Shown: piece after piece, positions 26,641 to 39,288 of the stretch | Position numbering within the stretch: the first letter of the stretch is position 1 | Layout of the letters: every line of letters starts with the position of its first letter | NCBI GenBank assembly: GCA_035041965.1 | Contig: JAPYMA010000536.1 | Span: 58,935-122,934, forward strand | Length of the DNA: 64,000 bases | Direction: 5' to 3' | Source of the DNA: Anisakis pegreffii | Lineage: Eukaryota > Nematoda > Chromadorea > Rhabditida > Anisakidae | Notes under the pieces: generated by a model | What the model was told of the DNA's origin: nothing | What the model saw: the letters and a program-made list of their open reading frames with translations, nothing else | Database searches by the model: none | Position numbers and translations under genes: made by a program

Positions 26641-29592
26641 TTTTTGTTTATTAGTCATTCTGTTGTGCTAACAGCGTCTACAAATCTATCAGATCATTTT
26701 AGCCCACCAGATCATGTGTATGTTTTACTCAACATCTTCATTTATCCGTTATGCAATGTACTTATATATTGTGATGTTATTACATTTGATAACCACATTG
26801 TGACAGGATATTTATTGTGGTGATGTCTGATATTATTATTAGGATGCTTAACGGTATCACTGCGATACTGTCTCTGCCTTTTGCTTATTTCAATTATCAG
26901 TGATAACAAAATGACTGGAAATTGAACGGAACCCAATCGGTACTTCTCAGGACTACTGAGAGATCCAAAAATCGATAAACTCTTATCCGAAAAAATCCCC
27001 CTGATCTCAAATCGTCACCCACTTAGGCACAAAAATCTCCCTCACTTATAGTTCTCATTATTCACTTATAATACTCGTGATAATAGAAAAGCATAACTGC
27101 TGATGAAATGATTCCAGTGACACCATTCATTCATTGCTCGTCTTACTATACTGATCATGATTCAGAATTGATGTTCTCCTCACTGAATGAAAAAATTGGT
27201 AAATAATGAGGACACTTCAAGATGCAATGATGCATTGTGACGTGTGCAAAAATTCTCAGCAATAGAAAACGAAGCACACATCAATTTTCGATGCATTTTA
27301 CAAATCAGATGAGTTATTCAAAAGAACTTTTCGAGTTTTCGTTCCTCTTACTCAGTGCTTTACGAATCTAGTAAACAATTAGCCATCAACATCATCACCG
27401 CTATAAAATTTTCGCCTTCCTCTTCTATTTTCCCGTCTAATGAATTCAATAAATGTTATTTAATTTATTGCAATGTTTACAGCAAATCTTCAAATGCATT
27501 ATCATATTCTCCCACATAAATATCTTCAAAGTAGTGCTAACGGAAAGAATTTTTACATTTATCATTTATGCAAATTTGCTCCAGTTGAATATCAAAAATA
27601 ATGGAGCACTGAAACATTTCAAAAGGATTGATGATGCATACACAACAACAATGAATCCCGAGCCGATCCGATCCTATTTCCTTGTATCCGTTATCATATT
27701 AAATGTTGTGAATACGACAAATGAATGCAGTGTAGTGAAGATGAGCGTTTTGTATCAAATCCTATCAAGTATTCAAAAGAATGAGAACGTGTTGAGTTGA
27801 CTTGTATTCAGCATCAATCATTTACGAGCAATCGAAATTCAATTACTTCTTTCTGTACGAATAGAATATTTTAATTATGTTTTCAGATAAATTCGATTTC
27901 CGAGAATTTAAATTCATTGACAGATGTATATGTTGAATGTAGAATGTGGACTCTTCGAGTGAGTAAACAATAGTGCAAATTAAATTGACTACATTTTGAC
28001 ATTCAAAATGAATTTTTAATATTTACATGAATATGATCAGATGAGAAGATAATTTCTGAAATTATAGAAGTATACTTGGATGAATAATTGCTTGAGCGTG
28101 CAAAATGTGTGAATGGATATGACAGGATTTTTGAATGAGATCCCGAAAGAACGAACTAACTAACGATTGTGTTCGATCATGCGAAATTTATGCGAACACT
28201 TAAATGAAGGCGCGAAACGAATGAATAATGAATAATGAATATGAGTACCATGAAAGATGACTGACTACCCACTTAATCTCACTCATTTATTCATCTATTC
28301 ATGCATTGACTAGTTTCTTTTTAATAGCGTAGGAATGTGCAGTCATCTGCTGATATTTATGAAATCGACATTCTGATGGAAATTGAAGTGAAAAAAAAGA
28401 ATCTTCAAAAAAATTAAGAAACTCAAAGAAGATTATCAAATGGAAAATTCACAGAGAATTTTTCCGTTGTCAGCCATGAAATGCTGATGATCAAAATTTC
28501 TTCACTCACAAAAATATTGATGAATTTATTGGGCGCAATTTTAGAAAAGTTTTTGAGCTGAAGTCAACCAATTCGAAAAAAAAGAACAGTTTTCAGAGGC
28601 CATCGTTAAGATGAAAAGTCGCAAAATAACACAAAAAATCAGCAGCAAAAACAGAAAACAGAATTTTTTTGAATAACGATTAACGATGATCACACGAAAA
28701 GTGCCTGGGCATAACACAATTGTCTAATGAAGCGCCACTTTTGCTTTTAAACAATCGAAAGTTCGAAACGTTAACTTAGAGTGATGCTGAAATATGACGA
28801 TGGCATCAGAGAGTGCATAGATTTTATTCAGAATCAGAATCAGCATCACAAAATGCGAAATTTTTCATCGGGAATGATGACGTTCGAAAGTGATTTCAAT
28901 TGAACAAACGTTTGAAATGAATCAATACGTCGATGTGATATTGTTTATTCGATTACATCAGTCAATTCATTTGAGTCAGTTGAGTTAATTAACAACGAAG
29001 ATACAGCGAGACAAGTGACAAATTGAGACAGCTGATCTTAAGCTTACTCACAACTCAAAGGATAAATCAAATTGATCAGTTGATCTATAATTATTGTATG
29101 ATAGTCGTCATGAAGGCGTAAACCCATTGATTTTGAAACGAGCAGAAAATTGAAACTGAAACTACTAGGAAATAACAAATATCACATTAGAACGGATAAA
29201 CACTAATGAAATCGCTCATTAATGAGATGGTTAATTCATAGGAGTCCGTTTACGAGCGATTCATCTGAAAATACGTACATTTAATGAACGTATTACCCCT
29301 AATCCGTCCCTAGCTCATAGATATTGACTAAGCGATGTCAAGAGTATTGAGTAATGTTCAAAAATAAAGTAAACAAACAATTGCAGTAAAATTACAATTA
29401 ATAGTATGATTGAGCCTAATCCATCGTATTGAAATCTGTTGACACTTATCACTAAAAATTGCTGTTCTCTTCAAAGCAACTGTTCGTTTTGATCAATGGA
29501 AATTGTTTGTGAAGAGATGCTGAGACAATTGATCTTACAACCTAAAGGTCAGATCACTTCGCAACTTGTTGTCACTAGAAGATCTAGCTCTG

Positions 29593-29640
<48 letters not shown>

Positions 29641-32600
29641 TAGAGATATTACTATCAAAATCATCAATATCCAAGTCATGGTGATTATGGAATTTCACGT
29701 AAGTTCATACTGTTATCAGCGAGTTGATAAGGATAATATCGCTACGATTTTTGTTATCAGTGTTATCACTGGATTGCTATCAAAATGATATTGTCATCGA
29801 TGTAGCGATAATTCTTGCCATTCTGAGCAAGCATTATATGCATCATCATTAAGAGCATTCTCATTAGAATTCATTGTGGCATAAGAAGTGGGGCATTATA
29901 AAATATGAATTGTGCCCAAATATTTTCCCGTTAAAGCTGTTTCAGCTTCGAAAAAGTATGCAAAGGACTGGCAATTAAATGAGACTATCGCCATTCAGCG
30001 CAACTAACCATAAAATTATGCCAAGTAACGCACTCATCTGCACAATTTTTTAAGGTTTTACTTTTTACAACGAATCTTCAAACAACATTCAGCATTCGCA
30101 TGAAAGCAAGCAATGTATCAAACAGGTAATCAAAAGCCGGAAAAGACCGATTAGGAAAAGCGTTGCTTGCAACGAAAAAATGATAAATGAAAAATTCTAC
30201 GAAACATTCAAAAAATTCTTTGAATATTTCCTAAAACAGAAAGGAAACTAACCCTTTTAGAGTGGTTAACGAAGCATTTCGTTTTAAATCTGACTGCGCT
30301 TCGATGGTTTCATCAGACGAGGATGGTAGTTGATTGTTCTTATCGTTCAATGATAAGGACAGCAGTTTATCCGCAGTCATATTTTTATTTTCAATAACAT
30401 TAATCATCATCCACCTCTAAACCGCCAAACGAACTGAATACAGGAATTGGAATCTTTAGTTGATATGAGGATTTGCTGCGCTATCGTAAAACACACAGCA
30501 CAGCCATGCTTATTCAATGAAATATCAGTATTATCATCTCTGTTGTGGTGCATTCAGGGTAGTTACTTCACATCTGAAATTTTGTTGGAGATCACTTAAT
30601 GTCGAATCAACACGCTGTGCCGTTTGAAAGGATTATCAATAAGCAGTTTGCGATAGCAATGAACAAGTGATGACATTCATGGCGATGAGATGAAATTGGA
30701 TAAAAATGAACATCCATCCATCGCTTTGAGGACTGCGACTCTCCTCTTGGAACCGCTGCTATACATCGGTGACTACGATATGGTGGCTTAAGTTCAGTTC
30801 AGACAACCGAAACCAAATATCAGATTATAAATAATGCCCTGTCCATTGCAGTACTCTCAGCCACGCCTTTGAAACTTAACTTTTACATTTATCACATATA
30901 TCTTTATTTATGCATTTCTATTTGTTTACTACATATCATATCTCTATAGGTTTCTTTATTATTTATTCATTCAGTTATTAATGAATTATTATTGAACACT
31001 CATTGATACATTCTTAGATATTACTCATTACTATATTGCTTATTAATATCAAATTATACGAATCGATTGATAGGATTATACGTTTCAATGTGTCGCTCTT
31101 GCAGTGGGTCGATCATTACACATGATTTATTCATTAGATTATTAGTATGCTAACAACAATTTATTAATATTGTGTTACACTAATTGAATCATTACTAAAG
31201 TATTGTTTTAATCATTATCGTTATAAATATTCACATGCCACATCAACCTCAACAACGCACGGCTCGCTGGAACAGAAACGATCAAGCAAAACTAATCACC
31301 GATCATTTTCAATCTATGTTTCATCAGTGGCGAATTCAAAATATTATACCGAATAATTGCATTGATTTTCGACTTATGCATGAATAATCTGCTGGTATGT
31401 TCATTTTGTGCAGCTCACTGGGTATCTCTAAGCATCACTATTATCATTGTTATCAATATTAATATTGTTATCATCATTATTATACATCATGATACTGGAG
31501 CCTTGCTTCCTGAATGTTTCCGTTTACAAACTGTTTCAGTTCAAGAACAAAATTTTAGGCAGAAATCAGCATTGGTTAACGAATTACCCCCGTTTACGAA
31601 CTCTCTCGATCAGGGATCAAAACTACCTCGTTATGGTCCCAAACATGTTTATGCATAGAAAAAGGCGAATTATGAACATATGACTGATGTGCAATAGTGT
31701 CTAATCAAGTGAATACCGTTCATCTAGCAAATTCGGTCAATTTTACTTTTCCAGATAACTTTCAACAATTCCATCGTCCGTTATCATCTAGTTTTGTTCC
31801 CTTGCTATTCATTCTATCTTGAAGGTTTATCGCCACCTTCCCTCATCGCTACAAATCAATCGACTGCATATGTGATCTTGTTTGCTCACCACAATGTTCT
31901 GCACGACCTGATGATGATGATGATGATTTCCAACCCTAAGGGAGAAAGAATTATTTCCATTTCTGTTCATTTCTGATAAACAAACTGTTGTCTAGACTTA
32001 TTGAGTTAATGAATGTACACGTCTTTCGCTCCATTGCTCGAATGGAACTGACGTTGGATTTTGCAACATTAATTAGGACATTTCTTGTGTATTGTTTCAT
32101 TGCAGCTGCTTGGCTTTACATTAGCAATGAAAACATTCACGAGGAAAAATTCGGTTAGCTGCAGTGAATTAATTCATTTTCCATTGATTATTAGGGAAAG
32201 GCATGTTTCGATTTACGAACTTTTGGCTTTATGAAGCGAGTGTGGAGTGAAGAGAATTTAAATCGTGAACGACGTTCCATTGCACATTTTTATGTCATCG
32301 TCATTATTGTTGTGGTTACTATTATTGTTGTTAATACTATCAACGTTATTATGTTAATACTTTTCCACCATCTCTTTATTTCCCAAAACGCATTGAATAC
32401 TAATGAAATTTTACGAAGCCAGTTCCGATGAACAGAAATATAAAACTGACTATTCACTATTGGAATCAAGAGTAAAATTCAAATTTGAATTTAAAATCGA
32501 GTTCACAATTGCTCACCGTTTGGCTTTACAGTTTGCTGTCTTGCCAGTAATTTCCTCAATTTCGGATTTCATTAGACTGGAAGAGGGATATCATGCGAGA

Positions 32601-35600
32601 TTGTATGGAATGTGAACATAAAAACTACCTGAATTATCAGGTATTGATCGAATCAATCATTGATAAAATTGATCGCTGGTGATCAAATTTTGTTCCATTC
32701 AGTAAGTGTTACATAAGCATGACTAAATATCACCAAAGCAACTACACGCAATATATCAAATAGTTAACATCAATAAGTTAATTAATTACAAATGTTACAA
32801 TCTTCCAAAAGAGATGATCTGAAGATGTATTTGCTGAGTTCGTTGGTAACAATAAAAGTTGTAGTTGAATGTCGTATACTCCTGATAAGTTTTGAAATTT
32901 GATGATGAGGAAATAAAAATTGGTGACAAATGTGCAAGAAGAAGAAATTGTTGTAAGAATCAAACGAATTCATAGAAAATGAGAATATATCGCAATTAAA
33001 TCCACGATAAAATCAGTTGATCACAGACTAAAAGTTGTTCCGATCAAAATATTACTCACCTCAAAAATTATTCACACATTCCAATGGAAGTAATTTCAGT
33101 AAGCGGAATCATGCATTAATTATAGCGACATTCAACTCCGAATAATCGGTGGCGATTAACAAATGCCGGAATGAAAGCATATAGCAGTAATGGGCGGATG
33201 AAGAAAATCAGCTGAACACATTTTTCAACATTCTTAACAATGAATAATTTCTCAGATGGTGTGATTCAACGCCGAACTCAATAAATCCTTCAACCACCAG
33301 ACGCAAGGAAATCTCTGAAAACAATCTGAAACACAATTCGATTTGTTCGTTGAAGAAGAGTCAGTCGATGGCGAATCAATAAAAAGTCATTTTATGATTT
33401 GCATCCATCTAATATCTATTCAGCTATGCGTAATCCAACCAATCATGCGTTTATCCGTCAATGACTCGGCTGAGCCATTTCAACATCAACAACTTCTAAT
33501 AACAACAACAATAAAAATAACACCGCACAAAGCATCCGAGTTAATTATCGCCATTATCGCTGCCAACTGCTTGCTTCCAACAAAACGAAGCAACTCAAGT
33601 CCGTTCGAAACTCTCGTCCGTTCTATTCCTCATTCGAGAGATTTTTCTCGACATTCATTTTGATCACAGAATGAAAGTAATAACTAACATAAGATGAAAG
33701 AAACTGCAGCAGCAACTCCTCAAACATATCAACATATCACACAACTAATAATAAGTAAACCAGTAAACAACACACAACAAAATGCTAATCACAGCCTCAT
33801 GCATTCTTCATTCTTCAATTTTTCATCGAACCATCCCATCCGTGCATGATTGCCGTCTTAAATCATTCATCTCACTCACCATCAATCCACCCTCTCATCT
33901 ATTTATCCAACAGCATCAACCCACTTAATCACGTCGCTTGGGAACGTCAATCAGTAGTGCTTCGGGTCGAGTGTGATTAATTGCTTTTGTTTTCTGTTCA
34001 AACAACATACTGAATGCCTAATGAATTATCAAATAAATGAAGCACTTTTTTCTTCTGATCGTGTTTATCATTCAGCCATTTACTGTTAACACACTAGCTA
34101 CCAGAAGAATACACTATCAAATAATACCCTAACAATAGGAGTATATTGTTGAAGAATATTCACAATTCGAAATATTTCCGGTTTGATGAGAGCAAATTGA
34201 CATAAGTAAACGACGAGTTAACTGAAAGTGTTACGATTAATACACACTTATGCCTAATAAATATTAATAAATTGGAACTTATATTTACTATTATATGGAC
34301 ATATAACACATGATATGCAGTATGTATCCGGATAAGAGTAAATATAAGCGTTAATAATGTTAATGACCGTGGGGGAATGTTCAGCTCGGAATCGAGTGGT
34401 GTATCGGTACCATTCATTGTCGTTATCGAGTCTGAGCCATGCTATGACTCGGTTTGTATCTAATTACAGCATCGACGTGGTTAGATGTTTGATATTGTTT
34501 GTATGTCAACAGAAGAAGGTAATTTTATCATTTATAAACATGATACATTCACAAATCTTCTACGCGAAGCATTTTCTTTCTGATTGAATTAAGGATTTCA
34601 GATAATGATTATTAAATTAACATTTACATGTGCATATACAAATTGACTTGATTCAAATTAAACAATGTCTTTTTGCTGCATTCCCTGGAGGAAAGTCATG
34701 AAAAAGGATTGAAGAAGTAATAAAATTTGAACGCGATCACACGCAATAATTTCTTCGCATGGGAGAGCAGATGGAAATATGTGAAGATAATTATTATCCG
34801 AAATTCAAAGGTAGCGCATTATAGTAAAGAGAGAACATTTCCGGAACAACTCAATTAAACTATCATTCAAATACCAACATATCAATGGAACGGCCTAATC
34901 TTGTAGATAATCTCCTTTTAAGCTCAACGAATTTCGCTTAGCATTAATCATATATTCGCGAGAGCTTTCCAAAACAATAGATATTGAAAAGACCAACAAT
35001 AGAGCTAATCTTGCGATTTCAATGAAAATGTGCAAATGAGTGAAGTAATTCACGCTTTTCATTAAAGGCTCAACGATAGAACCGCTCAAAAACTCCGTCA
35101 AAATCGCACAGTATCCAACTGATCAGCATTATTAAATTATCGTTATCAGTAGCATTAACAACACAAAAACTGCTCAGTCATAATGTACCCAAAAAAGTAA
35201 AGAAACAAAAATCGCTCATAGATCATAGTTGATAAGAGAGAAGAGCGATCAATCTGAAGAAAACGTCGAAATGTTGTTTCAATGCACAATCATTATGTAA
35301 TTAATCATTACTTCGATTACACGTCATCAAAATATGGCTGACTGAGTTTGGCTTTAACGTCGTCACCTTATCAAATACATATTAAATCAATTGATTAATT
35401 GTTCAAAGAAATTTCGAATAGTTTTAACTTCATTTGCAATATTTGTTTTCGAGGACCGGTTGTGGGCACCCGTCAAATTTCTCTTATTTTGTTTTCGTTT
35501 CGTTGGTAATGAATATACGGAAATCAGCTGCGATTATTATCGGTTTGTGTTTGTTTGCTTATTCGTTAATGAATTTGTTCAAGTCACTATTTATTTCAAG

Positions 35601-36406
35601 AAATCTCTCAATTTTCTCGAAAAATTTTCGCGGAAATGAATTAATTTTCATTTTTAACCGTTTATCTAGCTGGAATGATGGCCAAAAATTTTCAACATCG
35701 TGTTCAGAATTAGAATTTTTTAAGCTGATGGTTCTCTTGAGCGGAGTGGGCAGTTCGGATATTGAGAAATTGACAAAATTCTATAAGTTATTGGCTTTTT
35801 CTGTGGCTGGGAATGTTTTGATAATAGATTAAGATTTATAAGTTGAGTTGAAGCTGGCTAAAAGCATGCATCTACATTAAAATGTTCTTCAAAGAGCATC
35901 GACACGAGCAATATTTTATGACGACATATGAGCACATTTTTATGATACGAATTAACATCAATCGTCCCACTTGTTCCTTCGTGAAACCTTTCTTTTTCAC
36001 TCTAAAACAAGCAAAAATTTGTGTTCGACACTCTCCAGGGATTAGTTTTGGCTACTTTTTATTAGGATCATTTCACACGATGTCCAATTTCACCGTTTTT
36101 GATTTCATCTGAAATTTTCATGTGACCGTTAACGCAAATGAACAATATCAGATAATATTTGAGTCAAATTTTCGATCTTTGAGATTCTTTGAATTCAGAG
36201 AATAATAACGCTAGCGGTTATAATATTGCCTAATAAAACAAATAAAGCAATAAATAAGAATAAGAATAATCACAGTAATAATATCTGACTCAAACAATAG
36301 TAATAACAATTATATTAGTAATAATAACAATAGAATAGCAATAACAACAAGAATAATAGTAATAATAATAATAACAATAATAATAACAATAAAACTCTTA
36401 TTATAG
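26641..36406. other. Long stretch without recognisable genes, right part
   Basis: Nearly 10 kb of AT-rich DNA between the dead transposase and the Nudix gene. I found no chain of exons and no family motif. It contains simple TTA/ATT tracts (notably 29597-29640), and modestly more balanced open stretches at 31494-31660 and 33343-33663 whose products I do not recognise. The first exon or exons of the Nudix gene should lie in the right part of this stretch, since its first visible exon starts with a splice acceptor. The base composition and short spurious frames suggest intergenic DNA and long introns. Confidence 0.45.
29597..29640. repeat. TTA trinucleotide microsatellite
   Basis: An uninterrupted run of about 14 copies of TTA. 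It creates a false leucine run in one frame. Many similar but shorter ATT/TTA runs are spread through introns and intergenic DNA of this window. Confidence 0.9.
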
Positions 36407-38415
36407 TGAATGCGAAACAAGGTAAATTGTTGATGGGACGGCGATGTAGTCGAAGCTCGTTTCTACCGAACGCTTTCGTATTTCCGGGTGGTATGGTCGA
36501 CGACACTGATAAGGCGATGCCGTTATCAGTAACAAATTTATCACTTAATGATAATATCAGCAGGATAAACAGTAATGACGAGAATGCCAATGTACCAGAT
36601 GATTACGAACAACGAATCGCTGCTATTAGAGAACTTTTCGAAGAATGTGCGCTATTACCCATTGTTGATAGCAATTATCAGAGGTATCATATTCCACTTA
36701 CAATAAAGCTGACAATAACAACAATAATAATAATAAGAACAATAAATGAATACTTACATTACCAAATATTCAACTGCATAATCATACATACACACAAATA
36801 TTTTTTCAAAACAATAAATTATTCAGTTATGATCCAAATATATCTTCTACATTACTATTTTGACGCCTTATGTCATTCACTGCCCACTTGCTGGACTTCT
36901 AGCTTGTCCGAAAGTCCGTAACTTGTTACGGTTAAGTTACGAATATAGTTGATACCATTATGATCGTATTCACAATTGCATGCCAATAATAATTTCCATA
37001 ACAAATAATTGAACTAGTGATAAATGAGAATAACAAACGAAAATTTCAGTCGCCTTCTGACTGCGAATGTCGACTCACGTCTACGTGAATGGCATCTGGG
37101 CATGTTGCGTGGTTATGGTTCTTTGGATGAGATGATGAAATATGATTTCAAAAACTTTCGATTGGATTTGAATTCGCTGCAAAAATTCAGTAATTGGTTG
37201 ACACCATTCGATTACGGGAAACGCTTTGATACGTACTTTTACACGCTTGACGTCAGTGATAATAGTGATAAGGAAGCGATAAAAATTGACTCGAAATCAA
37301 AAGAACTGCATGAAATCGATTGGTACTCGGCTGAAGAGATTGTCAATAGAGCCAACAGTGGACAGTTGATATTACCACCACCACAAGCCTATGAAATACG
37401 GCGAATTATTGAAAACCGATTCGGGAACCTCGAACAACTCTATTGCCCACTCAAGTTGTGTCCTCAGTTACTCGATGCAGGCGATAAGGTTTGTTACAAT
37501 TCTATTTCTTATATGTGACTTGTACAATTTCAGTGCAGATGTTATTCATTTATCTTACTTATCTGTTCATTTCACACAAAAATCCTGAAGAATTCATGCA
37601 CTTATTGGAAAATTCACTCGCAGTAACAATAACAATAGTAATAACAATGACAATTATAATAGTAATAGTAATCCATGCAAACTTTTCTACTGCTTTCTGT
37701 TCGTGCCATTCATTTTTGGATTTTGCCAAAAAAATAAGTTCAATCATTGTTAGCGATCTAAAAACCCCTTGCATTGAGAACGCAATGAGTCCAGCTTAAT
37801 TCTTATTTCTATTGCTAGCATTTTTGAGCAAAACGAGTAAGAAATCAAACTGAATTATACGAAATGAAAACTGCGAAGTGATTCTTTCAGAAAGCGACAA
37901 CGAAAACTTTTTTCCCTCATTATATTAGGAAACGAAATCAAATTGACCAACAAATTTCGTTCGTAAAAGGTTGAAAAACGTTGATGATTCGAATTCGAAT
38001 CAAAAACATTCAGAAGTCGATCGATAAAATGAATCTTTGTTCGATGAAATTACTAGACAGAATTTTCACAAAGAACAAACACACGAACAAAACAAAACGA
38101 ATAAGCAAACGAAAAACAAAAGAAACCTCAAACGAACGAAGTAAATAAATAAATAAATAAATAAATAATGAACAAATCGAACAGGTGATCGCATTGCTCA
38201 ACAACGATTTCGCCTACAATCACGACCGAAACTCAACCGAAACACCAATGCGCAAAGCATACAGCGCCGATTTACCGTCAGCAATTGGCACGTCAACAGT
38301 GAATGAAGGAAAGACGAGACGACAACTGCACCGAATGATATTCAATAAGAAACCGCTATGGAGTCAAATGAAAGTCATTTATTGCTCAACACAACAGTCG
38401 CAACAACAACGGTGA
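36407..38415 (+). CDS. Nudix hydrolase, NUDT19-like (5-prime incomplete)
   Basis: Exons 36407-36683, 37050-37488 and 38185-38415 join in phase (leftover bases 2, 0) to about 315 residues ending at a TGA. Seen: KLLMGRRCSRSSFLPNAFVF and PGGMVDD, the entry of the Nudix fold, then after an insert of about 50 residues AAIRELFEECALL, the REx2EE part of the Nudix box. A long insert between the glycine and the REx2EE part is typical of NUDT19. WLTPFDYGKRFDTYFYTLDV and EIDWYSAEEIVNRANSGQLILPPPQ cut short as family-typical blocks follow. NUDT19 proteins hydrolyse acyl-CoA-type diphosphates, often in peroxisomes; that substrate is inferred. The visible ORF starts directly after an acceptor AG with one base owed by a previous exon, so the start codon lies upstream and was not found. 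The C terminus (76 residues) is less conserved and shows no obvious peroxisomal SKL signal. Confidence 0.85.
38142..38168. repeat. AAAT microsatellite
   Basis: Six to seven copies of AAAT just before the acceptor of the last Nudix exon, inside the intron. It replaces the usual pyrimidine-rich stretch upstream of that acceptor. Confidence 0.8.
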
Positions 38416-39288
38416 CGACAACAACTCAAATAATATGATAACAAACTTATCATATCACCAATCAATCGATCAATACCTCTTATTTTCCGATCATCTTCTT
38501 AACAATTAAGATGTCAACTCGTATCATTACAATATCGAATCGTTTCAATAGCACAACAATAACAACACTACCAATTTATACACGATCTCAAATTGAAAAC
38601 TTTTCTAGTTTCGTAATATTCACAAATCAAAAACGCTTTTCACAAAGATCACAACGTTATGTTTCTGTCTTGCATTTACATTTTTACATCTCCATCAATA
38701 CTATATAATACATTTATATTCGTGACACTAAATTCAATATAATATTTATAATTTAAAGAATATTAACGCTCACTCAGAAATCATTTTTTTTGTTTTTCAG
38801 TGCATTTCGATGAAGATGGTTTTACAATTATTTGATTCATATTTTACAGATCAAAACTGTGAAAATAAAACGACTCTTTACACTATATTTCTTATTTTGT
38901 CATTATCATTACTATTATCATTCATATGATCATTATTGTCCTTCTGGCTACTAGCACTGTTATTATTTGGAATATTCCCTATAATTTTTGCACATTTCCG
39001 TTCGCATTCAGTTAAACTAAACACCAAAATGTAACTAAACAATATTTTCAAGCAATTTAATGATAGACTGCAACGCAATAACACCATCAAAAACGATGTT
39101 ATCAGTATGATATTAATGATATCAAGAAGTACATTATTAATCACAGTTAGATGCCAATAATCGTAATGCTGATGCACATAACACTAAAAACGATAACACT
39201 AACAATAAGTAAAGCAAGACATCTGTTGGAAATTCAAGAAAGAACCACAAGTCTGAAATATTTTACGGCGATATCGCGAAACTTTATT
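38416..39288. other. Convergent gap between Nudix and MARCHF6 genes
   Basis: About 870 bases between two convergent genes. An AATAAA at 38864-38869 could end the Nudix transcript. A minus-strand open frame at 38878-39177 has an Asn/Asp-rich, low-complexity product and no family match, so it is not called as a gene. Confidence 0.5.
39283..39288 (-). other. Poly(A) signal directly after the MARCHF6 stop codon
   Basis: On the minus strand the stop TGA (39291-39289) is followed immediately by AATAAA with no spacing. If used, the 3-prime untranslated region would be only about 10-30 bases long. A second signal further on cannot be excluded. Confidence 0.45.
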
